Shown: one piece after another, positions 18,567 through 27,605 of the stretch | Position numbering within the stretch: the first letter of the stretch is position 1 | Layout: each line of letters starts with the position of its first letter | Assembly: GCF_021026345.1 (NCBI RefSeq) | Contig: NZ_JAJNCZ010000007.1 | Span: 205,477 to 269,476 of the forward strand | Direction: 5' to 3' | DNA from: Rhizobium sp. GN54 | GTDB taxonomy: Bacteria; Pseudomonadota; Alphaproteobacteria; Rhizobiales; Rhizobiaceae | Length of the DNA: 64,000 nucleotides | Translations under genes and position numbers: made by a program | Notes under the pieces: model-generated | Database searches by the model: none | What the model was told of the DNA's origin: nothing | What the model saw: the letters and a program-made list of their open reading frames with translations, nothing else

Positions 18567-19656
18567 CCTGCTCCATCGCTGCCACCACCTGCTCGACCTG
18601 CCCCACCGTCATCTCCGGATAGATCGGCAGCGACAGCACGGTGCGCGCCGCGGTTTCGGAGACCGGGAAGTCGCCCGCCTTGTAGCCGAGGTCGGCATGG
18701 GCCTTCTGCAGGTGCACGGGAATGGGATAGTGCAGCCCCGTCTGGACGCCCTCGGCCTGCAGGTGGCGCTGCAGCGCGTCGCGGTCGCGGCAGCGCAGGG
18801 CATAGACGTGATAGACGTGCCGGCGGCCCTCGATCTCGACGGGGGTCTTCACTTCCGGCGACCCCTTCAGCAAGCTGGAATAGCGCTTGGCATGGGCGCG
18901 ACGCGCCTCGGTCCAGTCCTCGAGGTGGCGGAGCTTGACCCGCAGGATCGCACCCTGGATGCCGTCCATGCGATAGTTGAAGCCCTTGAGCGCATGGTGG
19001 TAGCGCTGTTCCTGGCCCCAGTCGCGCAGCATGCGGATGGTCCTGGCGTGGTCGTCGTCGTTGGTGACGACGATGCCGCCCTCACCGCAGGCGCCGAGAT
19101 TCTTGCCCGGATAGAAGCTGAAGCAGCCGGAAACGCCGATGCTGCCTGCCCGGCGTCCGTCGAGCTCCGCGCCGTGCGCCTGGCAGGCATCCTCGATGAC
19201 AGGAATGCCGTGGCGATCGGCGATCGCCTTGATCGCATCGAGGTCGGCCATCTGGCCATAGAGATGGACCGGCAGGATCGCCTTGGTGCGCGGCGTGATC
19301 GCCGCCTCCAACTGCTGCGGGTCCATCGTCAGCGTCACCGGCTCGACGTCGACGAAGACAGGGGTCGCGCCGGCATAGCAGATCGCCGATGCGGTGGCGA
19401 CGAAGGTGAAGGGCACGGTGACGACCTCGTCGCCGGGGCCGACACCGGCGGCGAGCAGCGCCAGATGCAGGGCGCTGGTGCCGGTGTTGACGGCGATCGC
19501 ATGCTTCGTCCCGCAATAGGCCGCAAACTCGCGCTCGAACTGGGCGACCTCCTCGCCCAGCACATACTGTGCCGAAGCCAGAACGCCGAGAACCGCCGCG
19601 TCGATCTCGCTCTTTAGCGAGGCGTACTGGGCCTTCAGATCGAGGAACGGGATCAT
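18550..19656 (-). CDS. DegT/DnrJ/EryC1 sugar aminotransferase (WbpE/WlbC-like)
   Basis: A 368-residue PLP aminotransferase starting MIPFLDLKAQY, the typical start of the WbpE/WlbC/FdtB group. It has NTGTSALHLAL, VIEDACQAHGAEL, the Schiff-base Lys in SFYPGKNLGACGEGG, and NYRMDGIQGA. In WbpE systems it transaminates the 3-keto product of the Gfo/Idh dehydrogenase, whose gene precedes it here with an ATGA overlap. A hexapeptide acetyltransferase completes the set. This supports production of a 3-amino or 2,3-diacetamido sugar nucleotide; the sugar itself is inferred. Confidence 0.92.
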   Translation of the reverse strand: MIPFLDLKAQYASLKSEIDAAVLGVLASAQYVLGEEVAQFEREFAAYCGTKHAIAVNTGTSALHLALLAAGVGPGDEVVTVPFTFVATASAICYAGATPVFVDVEPVTLTMDPQQLEAAITPRTKAILPVHLYGQMADLDAIKAIADRHGIPVIEDACQAHGAELDGRRAGSIGVSGCFSFYPGKNLGACGEGGIVVTNDDDHARTIRMLRDWGQEQRYHHALKGFNYRMDGIQGAILRVKLRHLEDWTEARRAHAKRYSSLLKGSPEVKTPVEIEGRRHVYHVYALRCRDRDALQRHLQAEGVQTGLHYPIPVHLQKAHADLGYKAGDFPVSETAARTVLSLPIYPEMTVGQVEQVVAAMEQDAYVG

Positions 19657-20693
19657 GCAATACGCCTCTGCTGCTCGAGTTCGATGACGCGGCCGCGCTG
19701 GGCAAGCGACTGGGTTGCGGCTTCCAGAATGCGCACGACGCGCAGGCCCGCCTGGCCGTCGGCTTCCGGCTGGCCGTTGGTCTCGATGCATTCGACGAAC
19801 TGCCGCAGTTCGCGGCCGAGCGCCTCGGTCATGTCGAGTTGTGGGGCGTACATGTCGCCGGTGCGGTAGCCGACCAGCATCTGGTAGACCTTCTCGCCGT
19901 TCTTCTGCGGATTGCCGTTGAGCGTGATGCCCTTGTCGTAGACCTTGATCTTCTCGCTGGCCTCGAGATCGTCATAGACGATCATCTTGCCGCTGCCGCC
20001 GACAAGCGTGCGCCGCACCTTGACCGGCGCCAGCCAGTTGACGTGGACATGCGCGATCAGCTTGCTCTCGAAGAAGAGCGTGAGATAGGCGATGTTCTCG
20101 GGCTCGCCGGCGACGTGGCTCATCCCTGTGGCACAGACCGCCACCGGCTTTTCCGGCAGCACGTAGTCCATGATCGAGAGATCGTGCACCGCCAGATCCC
20201 AGATGACGCTGACGTCGTGCTGGAACAGGCCGAGGTTCACCCGCACGCTATCGTAGTAATAGATGTCGCCGAGGCCGTTCTCGACGATCTCGCGCATCTT
20301 GCGGACGGCGCCGGTGTGGATGAAGGTGTGGTCCACGGCGAGCACCAGCTTGCGCCGCGCGGCCTCCTCCACCATCCGGCGTGCCTCGTCGCCGGTGGAT
20401 GCCATCGGCTTTTCGACGAAGACGTGCTTGCCCGCCATCATCGCCTTCATGGCGAGCGGGTAGTGGGTCGAGACCGGCGTCGCGATCGCCACCGCGTCGA
20501 CCCGCGGATCGCGCAGGATCTCCTCGAAGTCGTCGGTGATCTCGATTGCGGGATAGCGGAGCTTGACGTTCGCCAGCCGCTCCTTTGCGAGATCACAGAC
20601 ATAGACTACTCTCGCATTGGGGATCTCGGCGATGTTCCGAACCAGGTTCGGCCCCCAGTATCCATATCCGACTACAGCAATGCCGATCATCAT
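19653..20693 (-). CDS. Gfo/Idh/MocA sugar-nucleotide dehydrogenase (WbpB/WlbA-like)
   Basis: A 346-residue Gfo/Idh/MocA oxidoreductase. It shows the NAD-binding VVGYGYWGPNLVRN, IATPVSTHYPLA, HVFVEKPMA with the conserved EKP, and the catalytic-face VIWDLAVHDLSIMDY. The sequence style (GYWGPN...) is that of WlbA/WbpB, which oxidise C3 of UDP-GlcNAcA. It overlaps both neighbours by ATGA, so oxidation, amination and acetylation steps are translationally coupled. A UDP-GlcNAc 6-dehydrogenase (WbpA) is not in the window, so the uronate form of the substrate is unproven. Confidence 0.92.
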   Translation of the reverse strand: MMIGIAVVGYGYWGPNLVRNIAEIPNARVVYVCDLAKERLANVKLRYPAIEITDDFEEILRDPRVDAVAIATPVSTHYPLAMKAMMAGKHVFVEKPMASTGDEARRMVEEAARRKLVLAVDHTFIHTGAVRKMREIVENGLGDIYYYDSVRVNLGLFQHDVSVIWDLAVHDLSIMDYVLPEKPVAVCATGMSHVAGEPENIAYLTLFFESKLIAHVHVNWLAPVKVRRTLVGGSGKMIVYDDLEASEKIKVYDKGITLNGNPQKNGEKVYQMLVGYRTGDMYAPQLDMTEALGRELRQFVECIETNGQPEADGQAGLRVVRILEAATQSLAQRGRVIELEQQRRIA

Positions 20694-21193
20694 TTTCTCC
20701 CGGAAGAGAGGATCTCGTAGGGCGCGTCCGCGACGCGGCCGATGACGCGCGCCGGCACGCCGGCGACGATTGCATGAGGGGGCACGTCCCTGGTCACCAC
20801 TGCGCCGGCTCCCACCTGCGCGCCCTCGCCGATCGTCAGGCCGGGCAGGATCGTGGCATTGCTGCCGATCGAGGCCCGGCGGCCGACGCGGGTGGGAAGC
20901 AGTTCCCAGTCGCTGTCGGTCTGCAGGCTCCCGTCCGGATTGACGGCGCGCGGATGCATGTCGTTGGTGAACATCACGCCGTGCCCGACAAAGACGCCAT
21001 CCTCGATGGTGACGCCCTCGCAGATGAACGTGTGGCTGGAAATCTTGCAGTCGCGGCCGATGGCGGCGTTCTTCTGGATCTCGACGAATGTCCCGATGCG
21101 GCTGCCGGCCCCAATCGTGCAGCCATAGAGATTGACCAGATCGGGATGATGAATGACGACCCCCTCGCCGAGGGTCACTGAAGGTGCGATCAT
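20690..21193 (-). CDS. Left-handed beta-helix N-acetyltransferase (WbpD/WlbB-like)
   Basis: A 167-residue hexapeptide-repeat acyltransferase. Repeats run across most of the protein: GCTIGAGSRIGTFVEIQKNAAIG, VTIEDGVFVGHGVMFTND (matching the WlbB-type FTNDMHP), IGSNATILPGLTIGEGAQVGAGAVVTRDV, then AIVAGVPARVIG. The FxNDxxPRA segment is diagnostic of the WbpD/WlbB group that acetylates a 3-amino UDP-sugar. ATG 21193 is chosen; a TTG at 21226 would add a glycine-rich extension. It is the first gene of the minus-strand six-gene sugar operon. Confidence 0.9.
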   Translation of the reverse strand: MIAPSVTLGEGVVIHHPDLVNLYGCTIGAGSRIGTFVEIQKNAAIGRDCKISSHTFICEGVTIEDGVFVGHGVMFTNDMHPRAVNPDGSLQTDSDWELLPTRVGRRASIGSNATILPGLTIGEGAQVGAGAVVTRDVPPHAIVAGVPARVIGRVADAPYEILSSGRK

Positions 21194-21578
21194 TCCGGAT
21201 GAGCCCCCGTTCCCGCCAAACCCCAAGAAGATCTGTGGCCTGAACCCACGGTTCCCGGCAAAGTTCTTCCGGGGTTCAGCAGAGTTCTTTTCAGGCTGGG
21301 AGTAAAGGAAACAAAACGCGGTAGTCGTTTCGTCTAAAGGTGTATCCGAACGGGGGTAGATGCTCAGTATGCGCGGCTGCGATTAGCCGCCTCGCTCGAA
21401 GGTGTGACCCTGCGGAACGTCCTGCGTCCACCGCGCAGCGGTGACAGGGGTAGACGGGCCACCATCACGCCTCGCGAAGGTGTCCGATGCGAAAAGCGCG
21501 CCGAGGTGTCCACCGGCGCGCTTCCTGTTCTCTACAAATTCCGTCGGCGCAAGCTCCGGCGGCAAACGTGGTTCGCTA
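21194..21578. promoter_or_regulatory. Intergenic region: RTX gene terminator and sugar-operon promoter
   Basis: About 385 nt without a convincing gene, between two minus-strand units. The right side holds the RTX-gene terminator at 21494-21523. The left 150 nt include AT-rich sequence and two similar AGTTCTTnC elements (about 21262 and 21281), probably within the promoter region of the sugar operon. No specific binding site is assigned. Confidence 0.5.
21494..21523 (-). terminator. Rho-independent terminator of the first RTX gene
   Basis: Perfect 10-nt arms (21494-21503 and 21514-21523) with a 10-nt loop. On the minus strand the GC-rich stem runs into CTTTTCGC. It lies about 55 nt after the stop of the RTX/beta-helix gene. 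Confidence 0.75.
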
Positions 21579-23807
21579 TCAGAACAACCAGATGTCGTCG
21601 GCCGACAGTGTGTAGCCGTTATCGAAGACGGCGACCTTGATCTGTGAGGCCGAGCCGCTGCCGTCCTTGTCGAAGTAGAGCGTGTCGGTCTTCCTGTCGA
21701 AGATGAAGCGGTCGTTGCTGTCGAGCGCACGGGTGCCGAGCCGGAACGCGCTGTCGGCCAGGGCTCCGGTGGGCCCGGAGGTGACGTCGAAACGGATCAG
21801 GTCGTTCGAAGCGAAATCGGTGATATGGTCCGGCTTGTCCGATTTCAGGGTCGCCTGACGGAATACGAACCCGTCTGCGCCGCTGCCGCCGGTGAGCTTG
21901 TCATAGCCGCCATCGCCGCGAATGATGTCGTTGCCGGCGCCGCCCTTGATCACGTCGTTGCCGCCACCGCCATATAGCCTGTTGTCACCGGAATTTCCGA
22001 TGATCTCGTTCGCCTTGCCGTTGCCCGTGCCCGTCAGGTCGCGGCTTCCCGACAGATGGAGGTCTTCGATGTTGGCGCCGAGTTTGTAGCTGGCGCTCGC
22101 CTTGACGAGATCGTGCCCCTTGCCGGGCTTCTCGATCACAACGTCCCGCGAGTCGTTGACACCGTAGGTGTCGTTGCCGCTACCGCCGATCATCTTGTCG
22201 ACGCCGAGGCCCCCCTTGATGACGTTGTTGCCGCTGTTGCCCTTCAGCGTGTCGTTGTGGCTGGAGCCGGTCAGGTTCTCGATGCCGGAAAGCTTGTCGC
22301 CCTGGGCGTGCCCCCCGGTGCCGGTGCCCTTCCAGAGGCTGACGTTCACCGCAGCGTTGGAACCGGAATAACTCGCCGTGTCGCGTCCGCTGCCACCGTT
22401 GAGGGTGTCGGCGCCTGCGCCACCCTTGAGCGTGTCGTTGCCGGTCCCCCCGTTGAGCGTGTCGTTGCCGGCGCGACCGTCGAGGGTGTCATTGCCTGCC
22501 TTGCCGTTGAGGGTATCCTTGCCGGAGGTGCCGACGAGCTTGTCCTTGCCGCTCGTGCCGTCGATCACCTTGTTACCCGGGGTCGGAGTCGGGGTCGGCG
22601 TCGGCGTGGGCTCCGGCGTCGGCTCCGGGGAAACGGTCCCGTCACCCGGCTCGGGTGCCCCGTTCCTCGGATACTGGACGTTGCCGGAGAGAGACGGCTT
22701 GGAGTTCTCGATGCTGTAGTAGCCGTAGTAGCCCTTCTCGATGTGGTTGTTGGTGATCGTGACGCCGGTGATCGGTCCACCATTGGCGCGGCCGTCGACA
22801 TAGATCGGATAGCCGCTGTCGCCGAGCAGCAGGTTGCCGGTCACCTTGACGTTGGCGATCGGGCCGAAGTCGTTTTTGATGAAGACGTCGGAGGTGTCGC
22901 GGCCGATGACGGTGTTGCCTTCGATCAGCACGCCGTTCTGGCCGCCCTGCACCGAGATGCCGTCATAGTGCGGGTCGGAACCGGCCGCCTCGAGGTCGTG
23001 GATGTAGTTGCCCTTCACCGTGCTGGCGCCGCCCTGCAGGACGATGCCGTTCTCCGACCTGGAGATGTCGTTACCGCTGAAGTTGCCGCTGCCGAGGATG
23101 GCGGCATTGGCGGTGCCGGAATAGCCCGGGCCGGTGATGTCGTTGTTCTGGATGGTGACGTTCCTGGCGCCCTCGGCGTCGATGCCCCAGGTGCCGCTGT
23201 ACTTGATGACGCTGTTCTTGATCACGACGTTGTCGGCGGTGATGCGCAGCGAGCCGTTGATGATCGCGTTCTCGATCACCGTGCCGTCCCTGGTGATGGT
23301 CATCGGGCCGGTATAGGCCTTGAGCGCGGTTCCGGCCGGAACGCCGGTGGTCGAGGCATCCGGGAAGCCGGACGAGGTTGCGGCGGCGGCAGCAACCGGT
23401 GCCGCTGCTGCGGCTTCGACGCTGCGGGCAGCCATGGTGTCGGCAGGGGCCGCGGTCGACTGCGTTTCTGCGACGGCGTCGGTGACGCCGGCGGTCTTGA
23501 CGGAGGACAGCTCGGTCGACGACTGGAGATCTGCCTTGGTGGCGGTCGTGCCCGACCTGCCGGCGAGCGAGACGTCGCCCCAGCCGCCCTTGAGGTCGGC
23601 AGCCTTCTTGCCGAAGTCGTCGATCAGCTTGCTGACGCGCTCGTTATAGGCATTGGCATCCAGATCATCGGTGCGGCTCGACAGAAGGTCGAGCAGCTTG
23701 TCAAGCGACAGAGCTACAGCCTGGCCATTTTCGTTGATGGTACCACCGACGTGCGTCGTCTCAGCCCGGACTCCGGACTTGATTTCATCGCGAATTGTGC
23801 TTGTCAC
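21579..23807 (-). CDS. Secreted beta-helix / RTX calcium-binding protein, copy 1
   Basis: A 742-residue extracellular protein without an N-terminal signal peptide. Regions: a conserved N-terminal stretch (1-110), an Ala-rich linker (115-145), a right-handed parallel beta-helix of the pectate-lyase/NosD type (about 155-380, repeats such as [11 protein letters not shown] and [11 protein letters not shown]), and a Pro-Thr linker (about 392-410). The rest is RTX nonapeptide repeats of the GGxGxDxLx type in two blocks (415-475 and 505-680), ending in the hydrophobic tail SADDIWLF typical of type I secretion signals. Start is GTG. The layout recalls RTX polysaccharide lyases or epimerases and PrsDE-secreted rhizobial proteins; enzymatic activity is not shown. 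The first about 470 codons are nearly the same as in the gene at 47814. Confidence 0.88.
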   Translation of the reverse strand: MTSTIRDEIKSGVRAETTHVGGTINENGQAVALSLDKLLDLLSSRTDDLDANAYNERVSKLIDDFGKKAADLKGGWGDVSLAGRSGTTATKADLQSSTELSSVKTAGVTDAVAETQSTAAPADTMAARSVEAAAAAPVAAAAATSSGFPDASTTGVPAGTALKAYTGPMTITRDGTVIENAIINGSLRITADNVVIKNSVIKYSGTWGIDAEGARNVTIQNNDITGPGYSGTANAAILGSGNFSGNDISRSENGIVLQGGASTVKGNYIHDLEAAGSDPHYDGISVQGGQNGVLIEGNTVIGRDTSDVFIKNDFGPIANVKVTGNLLLGDSGYPIYVDGRANGGPITGVTITNNHIEKGYYGYYSIENSKPSLSGNVQYPRNGAPEPGDGTVSPEPTPEPTPTPTPTPTPGNKVIDGTSGKDKLVGTSGKDTLNGKAGNDTLDGRAGNDTLNGGTGNDTLKGGAGADTLNGGSGRDTASYSGSNAAVNVSLWKGTGTGGHAQGDKLSGIENLTGSSHNDTLKGNSGNNVIKGGLGVDKMIGGSGNDTYGVNDSRDVVIEKPGKGHDLVKASASYKLGANIEDLHLSGSRDLTGTGNGKANEIIGNSGDNRLYGGGGNDVIKGGAGNDIIRGDGGYDKLTGGSGADGFVFRQATLKSDKPDHITDFASNDLIRFDVTSGPTGALADSAFRLGTRALDSNDRFIFDRKTDTLYFDKDGSGSASQIKVAVFDNGYTLSADDIWLF

Positions 23808-24230
23808 TGCAACTTTGCCTTTCTCCCCACCCTGAACCCTTTGGAGATGAGTGGTTACTATCTGTGTGTTAAGCCGGTTAATATTTTTGTTAATCCGACG
23901 GCACGGCGGAACTAATAGTGCAGCTTTCCGGGGGCTGCAACGCCTCGGAACCAGTAAGACTACCGACTATATTGGCCATATTGCCGCCACATTATCTCGG
24001 CCGGCTGCAAGTTATTTTTTGAAATATTTGCCAGAATCGGAAACGCCCAAATTAAGGCAACTACTGGCTAACCATCCGACGGAGAAGTTGAAATCCATGC
24101 GCCCACTCGCGGGATCGGCGCTGAAAACATTAGGGAATTCTTAACGAAGGGCGCTCGAGTGTTGCAGAAATGCGCGCAGCGCGTGAAATTCGAAAATTTT
24201 TGTGAATATCGCAATTTTGCAATCTATGAG
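22400..24230 (-). repeat. Large inverted repeat, left copy
   Basis: The 5' two-thirds of the RTX gene plus about 420 nt upstream are repeated in opposite orientation at 47389-49245. In spot-checked segments, codons about 30-355 differ at only isolated bases. Identity drops near the first 25 codons, in the Pro-Thr linker and in the middle of the leader. The C-terminal coding parts differ completely. Confidence 0.88.
24185..24230 (-). promoter_or_regulatory. Conserved AT-rich upstream element, copy 1
   Basis: A 46-nt block about 378 nt upstream of the GTG start is matched at most positions by 47389-47434, at the same distance from the second RTX gene, although about 120 nt just downstream have diverged. 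It contains ATTGCAAAATTGCGATATTC. Conservation against a diverged background suggests a regulatory site or promoter core. Confidence 0.6.
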
Positions 24231-24374
24231 CGGATGTCCGCGGGCCTTCAATCACCGATTCGTGTCCGCTGCCGCTCACAAGCGGCAAGGCGCGCAGCGA
24301 ATCAGGGCGGTGATATCCAGGGTCCGGCGGCAGCTCCCGCTGATATCCGACCGGCCCGCGCCGTGACACTCGCT

Positions 24375-25052
24375 TCAGATCCAGGCCCGCGCGGTCATGC
24401 CGGCGAAGCGGCGCAACCGCCGCCAGGGGGCAATGTTCCCGGAAAGCACCTCTTCGAGACTACGGTCGGTCATGTCCTGCCGCAGCGACGTTCGCGGATG
24501 GAGAAAGGCCGCCGTGGCGGAACTTCCGCCGTCGCTCGAATAGGCAACGGCATACTCGGCCCTTCTCAAGGCGCGCAAGACTGCGGCATTGTAGCGGCCG
24601 AACGGTATCGCGGCCGACTGTACGGGGGCCGCGCAGATCTCCTCGAGGGCCGCTTTCGAGGTGCCGAGCTCGTGCTGCAACGCATGTGCCGAAAGGCTCG
24701 ACCAGTCGCTGTGGGCCACACCGTGGCTGCCGATGCGCATGCCCATCCGCATCAGCGTCCGGATCTGGTCCTTGTCCAGCGACCCGGCCTCGCCGATGCG
24801 GCCCGACAGGACGAAGAACTCCGCCTCAAGGCCGCGCCTTTGCAGTTCGGGGGCAGCGATCAGAAGATCGGAAGCGTTGCCGTCGTCGAAGGTGATCGAC
24901 AACCGGTCGCGATCCGGATGATCAACGATGCGATCGAGTACTGCACGGAACCGGTCAACGCCGAGCCAGTACGGCGCCTCTCCGGGCTCCAACGCCCGGA
25001 GAGGCTCGCCGACGCCATGGAAATTGAGAATTCGCCGTCGATCCGCCGCCAT
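24375..25052 (-). CDS. Polysaccharide deacetylase (NodB-like)
   Basis: A 225-residue carbohydrate-esterase-4-type protein. It has the metal-site TFDDG (about residue 54), the second motif GSHGVAHSDW (SHGxxH, about 107) and the later AAIPFGRYN (about 147), which correspond to the NodB motifs. No signal peptide, so it may act in the cytosol on lipid-linked intermediates, as chitooligosaccharide and glycan deacetylases of rhizobia do. It starts 2 nt after the glycosyltransferase stop and is the last gene of the six-gene minus-strand unit. Confidence 0.9.
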   Translation of the reverse strand: MAADRRRILNFHGVGEPLRALEPGEAPYWLGVDRFRAVLDRIVDHPDRDRLSITFDDGNASDLLIAAPELQRRGLEAEFFVLSGRIGEAGSLDKDQIRTLMRMGMRIGSHGVAHSDWSSLSAHALQHELGTSKAALEEICAAPVQSAAIPFGRYNAAVLRALRRAEYAVAYSSDGGSSATAAFLHPRTSLRQDMTDRSLEEVLSGNIAPWRRLRRFAGMTARAWI

Positions 25053-25054
25053 GG

Positions 25055-26017
25055 CTAGTTCCGCGTGTTGGCCTGGAATTCGGATACGGGCCTTAGCGGC
25101 ATCAGGGCGCTATAGAGGGCCGCCCGGTGCGGCGCGCCCCGCCTGTACCTGATGGCCTGCCCGGCAGCGACTCCCAGCCGGAATATCGAGGTCCGTAAAA
25201 ATCCGTGATGGCGCCCGTAGTAGCGGATCCGGTTGGAGGTCAGCAGCGCGTACAGGCGGGGGCTCGCGCCGCTGCCTCCGGAGGCATGCATCACCTTCGA
25301 CCGTGGTTCGTAGACGATCTCGAAGCCCGCCTCGCGCACCCTTCGCTGGTAGTCCACCTCCTCACTGTAGAGGAAGAAGGTTTCGTCCCAGTCGCCGACA
25401 GTGCGCCGGACCTGTGCGGAGACGAGGAGGGCGGATCCGGTCGCCCACTCGATCGGTCCGCTGCGATCGTAGCGGGACGGCTCGCCCACGACTTCGCCCC
25501 AGCCGATCCGCGCCGCCAGCGTCCCGCCCAGGATCGCGTCGGCCCAGGCGCTCAGCATGGACGGCTCCCGCCGAAGCGTCGGGTCGAGCGTGCCGTCCTC
25601 CCTGTAGTTCAGCGGAACGACGACGCCGACGGTCGGCATGTCGAGATGATCGAGCAGCGGCCTCACCGCATCAGGATAGAGCCTGAGGTCGGGATTGAGA
25701 ATGAGGAGATGGGAGTTCGGATGCACGGTCGCGGCGGCCGCATTGATGGCGGCGGCATAGCCTGCGTTTCGGCCCATGCGGATGACCTTCGGGCGGATCG
25801 GATGAGCTTCCGCCAGGTCCGCGGACCCGTCCCTGGATTCGTTGTCCACGATGACGACCTCGAAGCGGTCGACCCCGTTCAACCCCGCCGGCACCGATCC
25901 GAGCAGGGCCGGCAGGGCGGAGGCGCTGTTATAGGTGACGATGACGACGGACACGGTGGCCGCCGCCGCCCCTGCCGCCTCGAGCACGGGCGAACTGTGC
26001 TGAATTCTGTCTGCCAA
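25055..26017 (-). CDS. Glycosyltransferase family 2 (rhamnosyltransferase-like)
   Basis: A 320-residue GT2 enzyme: VSVVIVTYNSASALPALL at the N-terminus, VIVDNESRDGS, NAGYAAAIN, the acceptor-side LILNPDLRL in place of a strict DxD, and DETFFLYSEEVDYQRRV. This pattern is that of WbbL/rhamnosyltransferase-like proteins, and dTDP-rhamnose is made by the rfb genes of this window, so rhamnosyl transfer is plausible but unproven. The apparent start is TTG, preceded by GGGAGACCGGAA; no better ATG exists before the domain. Confidence 0.88.
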   Translation of the reverse strand: MADRIQHSSPVLEAAGAAAATVSVVIVTYNSASALPALLGSVPAGLNGVDRFEVVIVDNESRDGSADLAEAHPIRPKVIRMGRNAGYAAAINAAAATVHPNSHLLILNPDLRLYPDAVRPLLDHLDMPTVGVVVPLNYREDGTLDPTLRREPSMLSAWADAILGGTLAARIGWGEVVGEPSRYDRSGPIEWATGSALLVSAQVRRTVGDWDETFFLYSEEVDYQRRVREAGFEIVYEPRSKVMHASGGSGASPRLYALLTSNRIRYYGRHHGFLRTSIFRLGVAAGQAIRYRRGAPHRAALYSALMPLRPVSEFQANTRN

Positions 26018-26067
26018 TTCCGGTCTCCCACGCAGTTGCAGCCACCTTCGACCCGGCGCATCCCGGC

Positions 26068-26325
26068 CTAGTGGCTCAGGTTGCTATCCACGAAGCGGGC
26101 CAGGGACCCGACGGTCTCGAAGACTTCGCCGGTGAAGTCGCTGTCGTCGATCCTGAAGCGGAACCGCTGCTCCAGCGCGGCCGCGAGGCTGAGGACAGCG
26201 AAAGAATCGAGTTCCGGGATATTCCCGAACAGGGGCGTCGAGGCCGCCTCGATCCTGCCCCGGTCTTCTATGCCGAGCGTCTCTATGATGACGTCCTTCA
26301 CGGCTTCGAGTGTTGACGTATTCAT
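26068..26325 (-). CDS. Acyl carrier protein
   Basis: An 85-residue ACP-like protein. The phosphopantetheine site is ELDSFAVLSL with Ser41 (a DSF variant of the usual DSL), in the normal place between helices I and II, with acidic character overall. A good ribosome site (GAGAGGG) precedes it. It is unlikely to be the fatty-acid ACP because its helix II differs and it sits in an operon with an AMP-forming ligase and a PLP decarboxylase. It probably carries an activated acyl or aminoacyl group made by that ligase. Confidence 0.88.
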   Translation of the reverse strand: MNTSTLEAVKDVIIETLGIEDRGRIEAASTPLFGNIPELDSFAVLSLAAALEQRFRFRIDDSDFTGEVFETVGSLARFVDSNLSH

Positions 26326-26378
26326 GCTGCCCTCTCAGTGTCTGAAACCAAATCTTCGAGCATGCGCGCAAGGCGACC

Positions 26379-27605
26379 CTAGACCAGAACCTCCGCCGGC
26401 ATCGGGTGGCCGAGAAAGGCGGTCGGGCTGGCGGTCAGGCCGTAGGCGCCCGCCTGGAAGATCACGACGAGATCGCCGACGTCGGCACGCGGAAGCATGA
26501 CGTTGTCACCCAGGAGATCGAGCGGCGTGCACAGGCATCCCACCACCGATACGCTCTCCAGTTCGGTGTCCCGCATCCGGTTGCCGATGACGATCGGATA
26601 ATTGCGACGGATGACCTGCCCGAAATTGCCGGAAGCGGCGAGTTGATGATGCAGGCCGCCGTCGACCACGAGATAGACGCGCCCCCGCGAGACCTTGCGA
26701 TCGACGACGCGCGTGACGTAGATGCCAGCTTCGCCGACCAGGTACCGTCCAAGCTCGATCACGACTCGGGCGTCGGGGAGTTGCGGGTGGATCGATCCCT
26801 CGATGAGATCGCCGAGCGTCTTTCCCACCGGCGAAAGGTCGAGCGGGCGATCCTGCTCGAAATAGGGGATGCCGAATCCGCCGCCGAGGTTGAGATAGCG
26901 CACCGGCCAGGGGCACTCGCCGGCAAGCCGCAGCAGCAGCGCGACATTCCTTGCCAGCGCCTCGCAAAGGATTTCGGCATGCAGGTTCTGCGAGCCGGCA
27001 AAAACATGGAATCCGAGGAAGTCGAGATCTGTCGCCGCGAGCGAGCGCAGCAGCGCGGGAACCTCCTCGACGTCGACGCCGAACTGCTGCGGCCCGCCGC
27101 CCATGCGCATGCCGGATCCCTTGACCTGGAAGTCCGGATTGACCCTGAGGGCGACGCGCGGGCGGATTCCCAGCCTGTTGCCGATCTCCACCAGCCGGGT
27201 CGCCTCGTTTGGCGATTCCATTTCGATCTTGACGCCAGCCGCCACGGCCTGCGTCAGTTCCGCTGTGGTCTTGCCCGGGCCTGCAAAACTGACATGTGAG
27301 GGAAGCACCGGCGTGTCGAGCGCGACCCTCATTTCCAGCGCCGAGGCGACGTCGAGCGCATCGACCAGGCCGGACAGGTGCTGGACGACCGCCGGCATCG
27401 GATTGGCCTTCACCGCATAGCTCAGCTTGACCGCCTGCGGCAGCACCGACCGGAGATATCCGACTCGCGACGTGATCAATTGCCGATCATAGGCGAAGAA
27501 CGGCGTCGTGCCGACGCGTTCGGCGAGACGATCGAGCGAAACGCCGCCGACGGCGAGGCAATCTCCGGCGACCGCAAATTCGGCGATGGAGGGGTGTGCG
27601 CTCAC
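26379..27605 (-). CDS. PLP-dependent decarboxylase (DAP/ornithine decarboxylase fold)
   Basis: A 408-residue alanine-racemase-fold (group IV) decarboxylase. The PLP Lys is in SYAVKAN (about 66). HVFAGSQN replaces the usual HIGS, GGGFGIPY is the phosphate-binding glycine motif, and VGCLCTPLDLLGDNV supplies the Cys of the dimer active site. This is the type found beside AMP-ligases in exosortase-A clusters, although no exosortase is in the window. Substrate unknown (a diamino acid or D-amino acid is the family expectation). GTG start overlapping the ligase stop (GTGA) implies coupled translation. Confidence 0.88.
   Translation of the reverse strand: MSAHPSIAEFAVAGDCLAVGGVSLDRLAERVGTTPFFAYDRQLITSRVGYLRSVLPQAVKLSYAVKANPMPAVVQHLSGLVDALDVASALEMRVALDTPVLPSHVSFAGPGKTTAELTQAVAAGVKIEMESPNEATRLVEIGNRLGIRPRVALRVNPDFQVKGSGMRMGGGPQQFGVDVEEVPALLRSLAATDLDFLGFHVFAGSQNLHAEILCEALARNVALLLRLAGECPWPVRYLNLGGGFGIPYFEQDRPLDLSPVGKTLGDLIEGSIHPQLPDARVVIELGRYLVGEAGIYVTRVVDRKVSRGRVYLVVDGGLHHQLAASGNFGQVIRRNYPIVIGNRMRDTELESVSVVGCLCTPLDLLGDNVMLPRADVGDLVVIFQAGAYGLTASPTAFLGHPMPAEVLV

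Noticed and set aside
22056..23915. A 619-codon plus-strand frame opposite RTX copy 1, echoed opposite copy 2
   Set aside because: Antisense of the conserved RTX coding region; it recurs only because the DNA is duplicated, and has no recognisable fold.
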